7,186 nucleotides of DNA from Anaerolineales bacterium UBA1429 (GTDB taxonomy: Bacteria > Chloroflexota > Anaerolineae > UBA1429). The notes below the pieces were generated by a model that was not told where the DNA came from, searched no databases, and saw nothing but the letters and a program-made list of their open reading frames with translations. The stretch is from contig DCTX01000095.1 of assembly GCA_002329325.1 (NCBI GenBank), positions 532 to 7,717 of the forward strand. The letters are read 5' to 3'. Positions 1 through 5,328 of the stretch are shown one piece after another. The position numbers and the translations under genes are program-made. How positions within the stretch are numbered: the stretch's first letter is position 1; every line of letters starts with the position of its first letter.

Positions 1-453
1 CAGGTTGATGCCGCCAAAGGTGGGCTGGATCAGCCGCACCACGGTGACGATATCCTCCGCCGACTTGGTGTTCAGGCACAGGGGCACCGCATCCACGCCC
101 CCCAGGTACTTGAACAGCAGGGCCTTGCCCTCCATGACGGGCATGCCGCCGCGGGGGCCGATATCGCCCAGACCCAGCACCCGGGTGCCATCGGTGACGA
201 TGGCGACGGTGTTGGCCCTGTTGGTATAATCGAACACCAGCTCGGGCTGCTCGGCGATGGCCAGGCAGGGCGCGGCCACGCCGGGGGTGTACCAGATGGC
301 GAAATCGTCGAAACTGCGCACCGGCACCTTGAGCCCCGTCTGGACCTTGCCCCGATAGTGGGCGTGCAGGCGTAGGGCCTCGGCCGCGGGGCGGTTCGCC
401 TTGGCCAACTGGGCATCGCGCTGGGCGTCACGGCTCTGAGGGTCAGTTCCCAT
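1..453 (-). CDS. Malic enzyme, N-terminal 151 residues (runs off the left edge)
   Basis: Oxidative decarboxylation of malate to pyruvate with reduction of NAD(P); cytoplasmic. I translated this stretch directly: it is open from an ATG at 453 to the window edge with no stop. The N-terminal malic domain is clear. WYTPGVAAPC (residues 54-63) carries the expected catalytic Tyr55. TDGTRVLGLGDIGP (88-101) is followed by PVMEGKALLFK (105-115) with the expected catalytic Lys110, then GGVDAVPLCL and FGGINL at the edge. This layout is that of the short bacterial/archaeal malic enzymes. The NAD-binding Rossmann domain lies outside the window, so cofactor preference cannot be judged. The start overlaps the end of the DUF1385 gene by 11 bases, which suggests translational coupling; GGAAG and AAGGAG lie upstream inside that gene. 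A fusion to a phosphotransacetylase domain (MaeB type) cannot be excluded. Confidence 0.93.
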   Translation of the reverse strand, partial: MGTDPQSRDAQRDAQLAKANRPAAEALRLHAHYRGKVQTGLKVPVRSFDDFAIWYTPGVAAPCLAIAEQPELVFDYTNRANTVAIVTDGTRVLGLGDIGPRGGMPVMEGKALLFKYLGGVDAVPLCLNTKSAEDIVTVVRLIQPTFGGINL

Positions 454-1414
454 GGGCGTCTTCCGCTCCTTCCACTGCTTGAGAGGTGACGACCGTTCCC
501 ACCGGCAGCCCGGCGGGAGCCGGCGTCTCGATATCTTGCTCCAACAGGCCCTCGGCGCGCAGCACAAGCCGGAGGGAGTGAATCGCCACCTCCAGCATGT
601 CGCTCTCGGGCTCGCGAGTGGTCAGTCGCTGCAGGGCCAGCCCCGGCGCCATAATGGCCCGCACCAGGGCGCTCTGCTGATAGTGACGGGCGCTAAACTT
701 GATGATCTCGTAGGCGATCCCCGCCACGATGGGGATGAGGACGATGCGCGAGGCGAGGCGTAGCAGCAGCGAGGGGCGCCCCATCAGGGTGGCCAGCGCC
801 ACAAAGATCACCAGCACCAGGAGCATAAAGCCGGTGCCGCAGCGGGTGTGCACCCGTGAATAGGTCGCCACTGCCTCAGGCGTCAGCGGGGCGCCCGCCT
901 CGTAGGCGTTGATGGTCTTGTGCTCGGCCCCGTGGTAAGCGAACACGCGCTGGATCTCCGGCCAGAGGCCGATCAGGGCGATGTAGCCGATAAAGATGCC
1001 CAGACGCAGGCCGCCCTCGACGAGATTACTCAGCAGACCGCTGGGGATATAGCGGTCGATCAGGCTGGTGAGGAACATGGGCAGCAAGAAGAACAGGCCG
1101 ATGCCCAGCGCAAGAGAGACGGCCACGGTGCCCCAGGCCAGCGGCCCGGCAATGCGCACCTCTTCTTCCTCGCCCAGGGCCACGTCGCTGGACCACAGCA
1201 GGGCTCGCATCCCCAGCCCCAGCGAATCCCACAGGGAGATCAGGCCACGCAGGAGGGGTAGCTTGAGCCAGGGACTGCGGTAGGCCGCCGGCAGCGTCTC
1301 ATGGTGGGCGACGATCTCGCCCTTGGGGTCGCGGGCAGCCACGGCCCACTCGCGCTCCCCGCGCATCATGACGCCTTCCATGACGGCCTGGCCGCCGTAG
1401 TTGAACCGGCTCAT
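443..1414 (-). CDS. DUF1385 (YqhQ-like) multi-pass membrane protein
   Basis: The biochemical function of this family is not established; it is often labelled a predicted metal-dependent enzyme. The 323-residue protein shows the family hallmarks: YGGQAVMEGVMMRG at residues 6-19, FAYHGAEHKTINAYEAG at 158-174, and RVHTRCGTGFM at 187-197. The His, Glu and Cys in these motifs (His161, Glu164, His165, His189, Cys192) could bind a metal, which is inference. About four hydrophobic membrane segments lie near 91-116, 133-150, 195-213 and 220-238. The ATG at 1414 is preceded by AAAGGAG about six bases upstream and gives the canonical MSRFNYGGQAVMEG start, so the start is secure. Its end overlaps the malic enzyme start. 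The residues after about 290 (Pro/Ala/Val/Gly-rich, acidic near the end) look like a disordered tail. DUF1385 genes are commonly found beside rpmE and prfA, as here beside rpmE. Confidence 0.93.
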   Translation of the reverse strand: MSRFNYGGQAVMEGVMMRGEREWAVAARDPKGEIVAHHETLPAAYRSPWLKLPLLRGLISLWDSLGLGMRALLWSSDVALGEEEEVRIAGPLAWGTVAVSLALGIGLFFLLPMFLTSLIDRYIPSGLLSNLVEGGLRLGIFIGYIALIGLWPEIQRVFAYHGAEHKTINAYEAGAPLTPEAVATYSRVHTRCGTGFMLLVLVIFVALATLMGRPSLLLRLASRIVLIPIVAGIAYEIIKFSARHYQQSALVRAIMAPGLALQRLTTREPESDMLEVAIHSLRLVLRAEGLLEQDIETPAPAGLPVGTVVTSQAVEGAEDAHGN

Positions 1415-1420
1415 GCTGGC

Positions 1421-1427
1421 TCCTTTT
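1421..1427 (-). promoter_or_regulatory. Ribosome binding site of the DUF1385 gene
   Basis: The minus strand reads AAAAGGAGCCAGC directly before the ATG at 1414. This strong Shine-Dalgarno sequence gives the gene its own translation initiation, separate from rpmE, whose stop is about 110 bases upstream. Confidence 0.75.
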
Positions 1428-1460
1428 GGGGCGGAAAGGAGAGCCCGCCCTGCAACGGAT

Positions 1461-1488
1461 AGAGGCAGAGCGAGTCCGCTCTGCCTCT
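1461..1488 (-). other. Perfect 12-bp hairpin between rpmE and the DUF1385 gene
   Basis: Positions 1461-1472 (AGAGGCAGAGCG) and 1477-1488 are exact reverse complements with a 4-base loop. The structure begins 36 bases after the rpmE stop codon and ends 46 bases before the DUF1385 start. A run of five T lies on the minus strand just before the stem, not after it, and neither strand has a U-tract on the 3' side. It is therefore not a textbook intrinsic terminator. It could be an attenuating or U-less terminator, an mRNA-stabilising 3' end of the ribosomal transcript, or a processing site that uncouples ribosomal from downstream gene expression. Confidence 0.6.
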
Positions 1489-1524
1489 CAAAAAGCTCAA
1501 TCCGGCCTGAGCGACAGGATCTGG

Positions 1525-1866
1525 CTAGGCCTCGGACGGCCCGTCCGTGCCCAGATCGATCGCCTCGACGTTATCTTCGCTCACGACCTCGACCAACTGA
1601 CGCTCTCGGCGGCGGCGCTGCTTGCTCTCGCGCCGGTCGGCCGCCTCTTGGCGCAGGTCTTGGGCCTGCTCCAGGCGACGGTTAAAGCGCTCCACCTGGC
1701 CGGCCCGGTCCACGAGGCGCTGCACCTGCCCCGTAAAGAAGGGGTGGCAGGCGCTGCAGACGTCGGTGCGGATCTCGGGCTGGGTGGAACCCGTGGTCCA
1801 GGTGTTGCCGCAGCCGCAGATCACCTTGGCATCATGGTAGAACTTGGGATGAATGTCCTTCTTCAC
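1525..1866 (-). CDS. rpmE: 50S ribosomal protein bL31 with long C-terminal extension
   Basis: Component of the large ribosomal subunit that helps bridge to the 30S head. The start MKKDIHPKFY is canonical and uses a GTG codon at 1866, with AAAGGG about eight bases upstream inside the end of rpmA. A four-cysteine zinc ribbon is visible: Cys17-Gly-Cys19 and Cys37-Ser-Ala-Cys40, so this is the zinc-binding (C+) form. The core signature VCSACHPFFTG occupies 36-46. The usual length is about 66-90 residues; this protein has 113. The extra part from about residue 67 is rich in Arg, Glu and Gln (a predicted helix or coiled coil with RRRRER at about 84-89) and ends in an acidic tail. Such extensions occur, to my knowledge, in Chloroflexota. 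The gene starts three bases after the rpmA stop, so the two are translationally close. Confidence 0.95.
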   Translation of the reverse strand: MKKDIHPKFYHDAKVICGCGNTWTTGSTQPEIRTDVCSACHPFFTGQVQRLVDRAGQVERFNRRLEQAQDLRQEAADRRESKQRRRRERQLVEVVSEDNVEAIDLGTDGPSEA

Positions 1867-1869
1867 GGT

Positions 1870-2130
1870 CTATGCCCTTTCCGCTCGCACCGAGACCTGC
1901 TTACGCCCCTTGTGGGCCGGCTCAAACTTGACATAGCCGTCCATGGTGGCAAACAGGGTGAAATCGCGCCCGCAGCCCACGTTCTCGCCGGGCAGGATGC
2001 GCGTGCCGCGCTGCCGGACGATGATCGAGCCCGCCGTCACCAGCTCGCCGTCAAAGCGCTTGACGCCCAGCCTCTTGCCGGCGCTGTCGCGGTTGTTCGA
2101 AGAGCTTCCGCTTCCTTTTTTGTGCGCCAT
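1870..2130 (-). CDS. rpmA: 50S ribosomal protein bL27
   Basis: Large-subunit protein whose N-terminal arm reaches the peptidyl transferase centre and contacts tRNA. The 86-residue length is normal. The start MAHKKGSG is the mature type, without the cleavable N-terminal extension found in Firmicutes. KRLGVKRFDGE (19-29), AGSIIVRQRGT (33-43) and VGCGRDFTLFATMDGYVKF (51-69) are typical family segments. A strong GGGGAGGAG lies about eight bases upstream of the ATG. It sits between rplU (33-base gap) and rpmE (3-base gap), the usual L21-L27 pairing. The N-terminal arm is slightly unusual: from memory, the common form is GGSxRNGRDS, while here residues 7-16 are SGSSSNNRDS, with Ser where a basic residue is usual. 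Confidence 0.97.
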   Translation of the reverse strand: MAHKKGSGSSSNNRDSAGKRLGVKRFDGELVTAGSIIVRQRGTRILPGENVGCGRDFTLFATMDGYVKFEPAHKGRKQVSVRAERA

Positions 2131-2163
2131 ACAGTAATCTCCTCCCCTTGCGAGGTCGCGGCC

Positions 2164-2475
2164 CTAGAGCTCGATCGCCTCGATCTTGACGCGGGTGTAA
2201 TCCTGCCGGTGGCCGGTCTTGACGCGGTAACGCTGCTTGGGCCGATAATGGAAGATCGTCAGCTTGGGCCCACGCACATGATCCACGACTGTGGCCGATA
2301 CCTTGGCGGATTCGAGCACCGGAGTCCCTACCTGGACCCCCTCGTCGCCCGAGACAACCAGGACGCGCCCCAACTCGACCGTATCTCCGGCGTTGGCATC
2401 CAGCAGCTCCACGTCCAGCGTCTGGCCGACACGGACCTTGTACTGCTTGCCACCGGTCTCGACAATTGCGTACAT
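2164..2475 (-). CDS. rplU: 50S ribosomal protein bL21
   Basis: Large-subunit protein that binds 23S rRNA. The start chosen is the ATG at 2475, which gives MYAIVETGGKQYKV, the standard family beginning, and a 103-residue protein, the usual length. A GGAGG lies eight bases upstream. A TTG at 2502 would add nine residues (MSRFPEDRG) but would place the Shine-Dalgarno inside the gene, so I rejected it. The L21 C-terminal signature IFHYRPKQRYRVKTGHRQ is at residues 74-91, followed by YTRVKIEAI. It is the first gene of the minus-strand unit, about 70 bases downstream of the predicted transcription start. Confidence 0.96.
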   Translation of the reverse strand: MYAIVETGGKQYKVRVGQTLDVELLDANAGDTVELGRVLVVSGDEGVQVGTPVLESAKVSATVVDHVRGPKLTIFHYRPKQRYRVKTGHRQDYTRVKIEAIEL

Positions 2476-2483
2476 GCCTCTAT

Positions 2484-2490
2484 CCTCCGG
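2484..2490 (-). promoter_or_regulatory. Ribosome binding site that fixes the rplU start
   Basis: The minus strand reads CGGAGGATAGAGGC before the ATG at 2475. This GGAGG, eight bases from the ATG, supports the 103-residue bL21 over the longer TTG-initiated reading. Confidence 0.75.
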
Positions 2491-2504
2491 GAACCTGCTC
2501 AATT

Positions 2505-2540
2505 GACCGGCAATCTCCCGTGCAGACGGGTCCCCGGCCT
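2505..2540 (-). promoter_or_regulatory. Possible structured rplU leader
   Basis: The untranslated leader of rplU can form a small hairpin (CCCG at 2517-2520 with CGGG at 2527-2530, 6-base loop), flanked by two self-complementary CCGG blocks at 2507-2510 and 2534-2537 that can pair around it. L21 operons in some bacteria have an autoregulatory leader RNA that senses a ribosomal protein. I could not match this to that consensus, so the call rests only on position and modest pairing. Confidence 0.25.
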
Positions 2541-2551
2541 ACCAGAAAGTG

Positions 2552-2580
2552 ATTATAGGCGGGAGAGCGAGCGATGTCAA
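2552..2580 (-). promoter_or_regulatory. Consensus sigma-70 promoter of the rplU-rpmA-rpmE operon
   Basis: Read on the minus strand, TTGACA (2580-2575) and TATAAT (2557-2552) are both perfect consensus hexamers separated by exactly 17 bases. Transcription should start near 2545, leaving a leader of about 70 bases. A fully consensus housekeeping promoter fits a highly expressed ribosomal protein operon. No operator-like palindrome overlaps it. Confidence 0.9.
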
Positions 2581-2643
2581 AAAGCAGCCCGGGCGTCCCA
2601 CAAAATGCTGGCCGCCGAGGGCTGCCCCGGCATCGGGCGCGGA

Positions 2644-2672
2644 TTCACATATAGCCTCGACTCTGGTATACT
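2644..2672 (+). promoter_or_regulatory. Upstream promoter P1 of the LacI-family operon (extended -10)
   Basis: TTCACA (2644-2649) and TATACT (2667-2672) are each one base from consensus, with a 17-base spacer. TGG directly before the -10 supplies the extended -10 TGn element. Transcription would start near 2679, upstream of the operator, so repressor bound at 2705-2718 could act on it only as a roadblock. Confidence 0.6.
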
Positions 2673-2703
2673 CTGTGCGCTCTGATGCGAGAGCATGGTA
2701 CAG

Positions 2704-2732
2704 TTGACAACGTTGTCAGCGGATGCTACAAT
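2704..2732 (+). promoter_or_regulatory. Proximal promoter P2 of the LacI-family operon
   Basis: TTGACA (2704-2709, perfect) and TACAAT (2727-2732, one mismatch) are separated by 17 bases. Transcription should start near 2739, about 48 bases before the regulator's ATG. The -35 hexamer and first half of the spacer are covered by a palindromic operator, so bound repressor should exclude RNA polymerase. Confidence 0.85.
2705..2718. promoter_or_regulatory. Palindromic LacI-family operator
   Basis: TGACAACGTTGTCA is a perfect 14-bp palindrome with a central CpG. It fits the half-site spacing TGnnAnCGnTnnCA that many LacI/GalR-family repressors recognise, where the hinge-helix leucine inserts at the central CG step. 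It overlaps the -35 of P2, about 70 bases before a LacI-family gene, which points to autorepression. I saw no second copy elsewhere in the window. Confidence 0.85.
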
Positions 2733-2786
2733 GCCCGGGCGTGCGAATGGCGCGCACCAGCTATCGCCAGCTCTGCCGAGGAACGC

Positions 2787-3806
2787 ATGGCTCACAAACG
2801 ACCGACGATAAAGGACGTGGCCAGCCGGGCGGGCGTCTCCTTCAAGACGGTCTCCCGCGTGATCAACGGTCAGCGCGGCGTCAGCCAGGAAGTGCAGGCG
2901 CGCGTGCGCGAAGCCATCGCCGAGCTAGGCTACGTGGTCAACTACTCGGCCCGTTCACTGGCGGCCGGCGATTCCTCTGTGGTGGGCGTCGTCATCCCCC
3001 GCATGACCGACCCCCGCGCCCTGGACATGATCTATCATGTGGGTGAGATCTCGGAGCGCCTCGACCTGGGCATCATCGTCCTCACCCGCCCCATGGTCGA
3101 TCGCGAGATGGGCTTTACCCAGTTCATCGGCCACGGGATCGTCGGTTCCTTGATGCTGATGGGCCCGCGCTACGTGGCCACCTACCTGCCCTTTGTGCGC
3201 GCCCTGAGCATCCCCACCGTCGTGGTGGAGGCCCTGCTGGAGGATACGTCTCAGGGAGCTGTCCCCTGCATCGCCTCGGACAACTATGGCGGGGCCCTCG
3301 CCGGGGTCCGCTACCTGTGCGAGCTGGGCCACCGGCGCATCGCCTACATCTCTGGCTCGGATTCGAACCAGAACCGGATGCGCCACCGGGGCTATGTGCA
3401 GGCCTTGCAGGAGGCCGGCATCACGCCGGATCATCGCCTGATGCAGGAGGGCCGCTGGACCTGGCAATCGGGCCATGAGGCAGCCCGGGCCCTGTGCGAT
3501 CTGCCCGAGATCCCGACGGCCATCTTTAGCGCCAATGACACCATGGCCTTGGGCGCCATCGCGGCCCTGCGGGAGCGGGGCCTGCGGGTGCCAGAGGACG
3601 TCTCGATGTTGGGGTTCGACGATCTCTATGCAGCAGCGCGCAGCAATCCTCCTCTCACCACGGTGCGCCAGCCCACCAGCGAGATGGTGGAGCGCGCCTT
3701 TGACCTGTTGTTGCGCGCCCGGAGCGGCGAAGAGACCCCGCCCGAGAATCACGTGCTCCCCACCGAGTTGATCATCCGGGAATCGTGCGCGCCGCCTCGA
3801 TCCTAG
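2787..3806 (+). CDS. LacI/GalR-family transcriptional repressor
   Basis: DNA-binding regulator expected to release DNA when a sugar or sugar phosphate binds. The chosen ATG gives 339 residues, the normal length, and puts the helix-turn-helix at the N terminus; GAGGAA lies upstream. Earlier in-frame starts would add 34 residues of promoter-derived sequence. The HTH is TIKDVASRAGVSFKTVSRVIN (7-27), with Phe19-Lys20 where LacI has its specificity residues Tyr17-Gln18. A hinge helix follows (YSARSLAAG, 53-61) with the minor-groove Leu58. The periplasmic-binding-protein-like core shows the effector-pocket landmarks Arg198/Arg201 (RMRHRGY), Asn250-Asp251 (SANDTMA) and GFDD (276-279). It heads an isomerase-kinase-aldolase operon and is preceded by a matching operator, so it probably represses itself and those genes. 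The effector is unknown. Confidence 0.95.
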   Translation: MAHKRPTIKDVASRAGVSFKTVSRVINGQRGVSQEVQARVREAIAELGYVVNYSARSLAAGDSSVVGVVIPRMTDPRALDMIYHVGEISERLDLGIIVLTRPMVDREMGFTQFIGHGIVGSLMLMGPRYVATYLPFVRALSIPTVVVEALLEDTSQGAVPCIASDNYGGALAGVRYLCELGHRRIAYISGSDSNQNRMRHRGYVQALQEAGITPDHRLMQEGRWTWQSGHEAARALCDLPEIPTAIFSANDTMALGAIAALRERGLRVPEDVSMLGFDDLYAAARSNPPLTTVRQPTSEMVERAFDLLLRARSGEETPPENHVLPTELIIRESCAPPRS

Positions 3807-3854
3807 CCATCGTGGCGCGCCGTCTTGCTTGAAGGGTTGTATCCTATCAGTTCC

Positions 3855-3861
3855 GAGGAGG
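3855..3861 (+). promoter_or_regulatory. Ribosome binding site that fixes the isomerase start
   Basis: GAGGAGG lies five bases before the ATG at 3867, whereas an earlier in-frame start at 3825 has no comparable site. The 60-base gap after the regulator gene shows no convincing promoter, operator or terminator, so the isomerase is probably read from the regulator's promoters. Confidence 0.8.
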
Positions 3862-3866
3862 CACAC

Positions 3867-5315
3867 ATGAGCGTCAAGGTCAAGTTGGGTTTCGTTCCGT
3901 CATATCGCTTCTTCTTTAGCCCCTGGTGCGCCAAGATGCGCGATGAGAGCCTGGCCGTGCTGCGCGGCATCGAGGGCGTCGAGGTAGTCGTGCCAGAGGC
4001 CGCGCCGGAAGGCACAGAGCCGAACCCCGCCATGGGCACCACCCGCACGGGCGCTGTCAGCGGGCTGGATGACGGCGAGGGAGTGGCCGAGTTCTTCCGT
4101 CGCGAGGGCGTGGATGGCGTCGTGCTCTGCCCGCTGGATTTCGGCGACGAGCGCTCCGCCAGCAAGATCGCCGAGAAGCTGGGCGTGCCCGTGCTCCTGT
4201 ATGCCACCAAAGAGCCTCCGGCGGTGGAGAACGCCAGCCTGGCGCGCGTATCCGACTCCTACTGCGGGAACCTCTCCATGGCCTCAGGCCTCTATCGCCG
4301 CAACATCCCCTTCCGCTACGCTGGCATCTTTTTCCCCGAGGAGGAGGAGCTGCGCCGCGAGTTCGAGACCTTTGCCGCCGCCGTGGCCGTGGTCAAGGCC
4401 CTCAAGGGCGCCCGCATCGGGCAGGTGGGCGTGCGCCCCGGCACCTTTGAGACCGTGGCCTATGACGAGGTGGCCATGATCAACAAGTTCCAGCAGAACG
4501 TCATCCCCGTCAATATCTCCGACATCGTCGCCCAGGCCAAGGCGCTGGCCGACGATGATCCCGAGGTGCTGGCCATCATCGAGAACATCCGCAGCACGGT
4601 GGCCGAGATCACCGTCGCCGACGATTACCTGCTCAACGAGGCCAAGGTCGAGCTGGCGCTACGCCGCTTCTGGAAAGAGAACAAGCTCTCCGCCATGGCG
4701 GTCCAGTGCTGGCCTTCCATCGGGCGCGAGATGGGCATCTCGGTATGCGCGCTGTACGGCCGCCTGACCGAGAACGAGATGCTGACGGCGTGCGAAGTGG
4801 ACGTGGTGGGCGCCATCTCGATGATGGTCAACTACTATGCCGGCATGGGCCGCATCAAGCCGCACTTTATCGACTGGACGATCCAGCACCGCGAGAACGA
4901 GAACTGGCTGCTGGCCTGGCACTGCGGCAACGCCCCTGTGAGCCTGGCTGCCGATCCGAGCAAGACCGCGCTGCGCTCGCGTCGCAACATGACCGGCGAG
5001 GGCGACATCCTCGAGCAAGACGCCACCGCAGGGCTCTACCAGTTCCAGATCAAGCCCGGCCCCGTCACCTTCTGCCGGCTGGTCGAGTACAACGACCAGT
5101 GGAAGATGCTCATCGCTACGGGCAGGGTCGTCCCCTCGGACGAGGACCTGGCGGGCACCTGGTCGTGGGTGGAGGTCACGGACCATGCCGAGCTCTATCG
5201 CACCCTGGTGGAGGAGGGCTTTATCCACCACGCCAGCATGATCCATGGCGACCAGGTAGATGTGCTCCTGGAAGTCTGTGACTTTTTGGACATCGAGCCG
5301 GTTGTGGTGCTGTAG
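3867..5315 (+). CDS. L-fucose/L-arabinose isomerase-family protein
   Basis: Probably a Mn-dependent aldose-ketose isomerase, first step of the operon's sugar pathway. The 482-residue product starts MSVKVKLGFVPSYRF; the extra 14 residues of a longer reading lie upstream of the strong Shine-Dalgarno. It is shorter than E. coli FucI (591) and resembles the broad FucI-related group (COG2407). Recognisable segments are VVLCPLDFGDERSASKIAEK (85-104), AVQCWPSIG (278-286), ACEVDVVGAISMM (308-320), FIDWTIQH (334-341) and WHCGNAPVSL (351-360). Candidate metal ligands are Glu310 and Asp336, 26 residues apart (24 for Glu337/Asp361 in FucI), plus a histidine from GFIHHASMIHGD (451-462), matching a C-terminal ligand such as FucI His528. 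These assignments are by eye. Substrate could be L-fucose, D-arabinose, L-arabinose or another sugar; family membership does not decide it. The kinase gene follows 13 bases later. Confidence 0.88.
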   Translation: MSVKVKLGFVPSYRFFFSPWCAKMRDESLAVLRGIEGVEVVVPEAAPEGTEPNPAMGTTRTGAVSGLDDGEGVAEFFRREGVDGVVLCPLDFGDERSASKIAEKLGVPVLLYATKEPPAVENASLARVSDSYCGNLSMASGLYRRNIPFRYAGIFFPEEEELRREFETFAAAVAVVKALKGARIGQVGVRPGTFETVAYDEVAMINKFQQNVIPVNISDIVAQAKALADDDPEVLAIIENIRSTVAEITVADDYLLNEAKVELALRRFWKENKLSAMAVQCWPSIGREMGISVCALYGRLTENEMLTACEVDVVGAISMMVNYYAGMGRIKPHFIDWTIQHRENENWLLAWHCGNAPVSLAADPSKTALRSRRNMTGEGDILEQDATAGLYQFQIKPGPVTFCRLVEYNDQWKMLIATGRVVPSDEDLAGTWSWVEVTDHAELYRTLVEEGFIHHASMIHGDQVDVLLEVCDFLDIEPVVVL

Positions 5316-5328
5316 GCGGCGAGGCGAT

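Larger units (their letters stand above)
2476..2786. other. Divergent regulatory gap between rplU and the LacI-family gene
   Basis: No gene is supported in these 311 bases. From left to right they hold the rplU leader and promoter (to 2580), a stretch of about 63 bases without clear signals, then two tandem plus-strand promoters (2644-2672 and 2704-2732), a palindromic operator (2705-2718) and the regulator's leader. The middle stretch contains a spaced inverted repeat, GCAGCCC at 2584-2590 and GGGCTGC at 2619-2625, which I regard as weak. The -35 elements of the divergent promoters lie about 64 bases apart, so the units do not share core promoter DNA. Confidence 0.85.

Noticed and set aside
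2475..2502. Longer bL21 starting at TTG 2502
   Set aside because: It adds nine residues absent from the family and would leave the strong Shine-Dalgarno at 2484-2490 inside the gene.
2584..2625. Inverted repeat GCAGCCC/GGGCTGC between the divergent promoters
   Set aside because: Seven bases with a 28-base gap in GC-rich DNA is weak, and it overlaps no promoter element.
1426..2685. Long plus-strand open frame (419 codons) across the ribosomal protein genes
   Set aside because: It is antisense to bL21, bL27 and bL31, all certain by signature. It has no recognisable domain, and long open antisense frames are expected at this GC content.
2685..2786. N-terminal extension of the LacI-family protein from an ATG at 2685
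   Set aside because: It would translate through the P2 promoter and operator, and the helix-turn-helix of this family belongs at the N terminus.
2955..3866. Minus-strand open frame of 303 codons opposite the LacI-family gene
   Set aside because: His/Gly/Ala/Gln-rich shadow of the real gene with no family motif; the plus-strand protein is unambiguous.
3807..3866. Separate promoter for the isomerase gene
   Set aside because: TTGCTT and TATCCT occur but only nine bases apart, too close for a sigma-70 promoter; no other pair is convincing.
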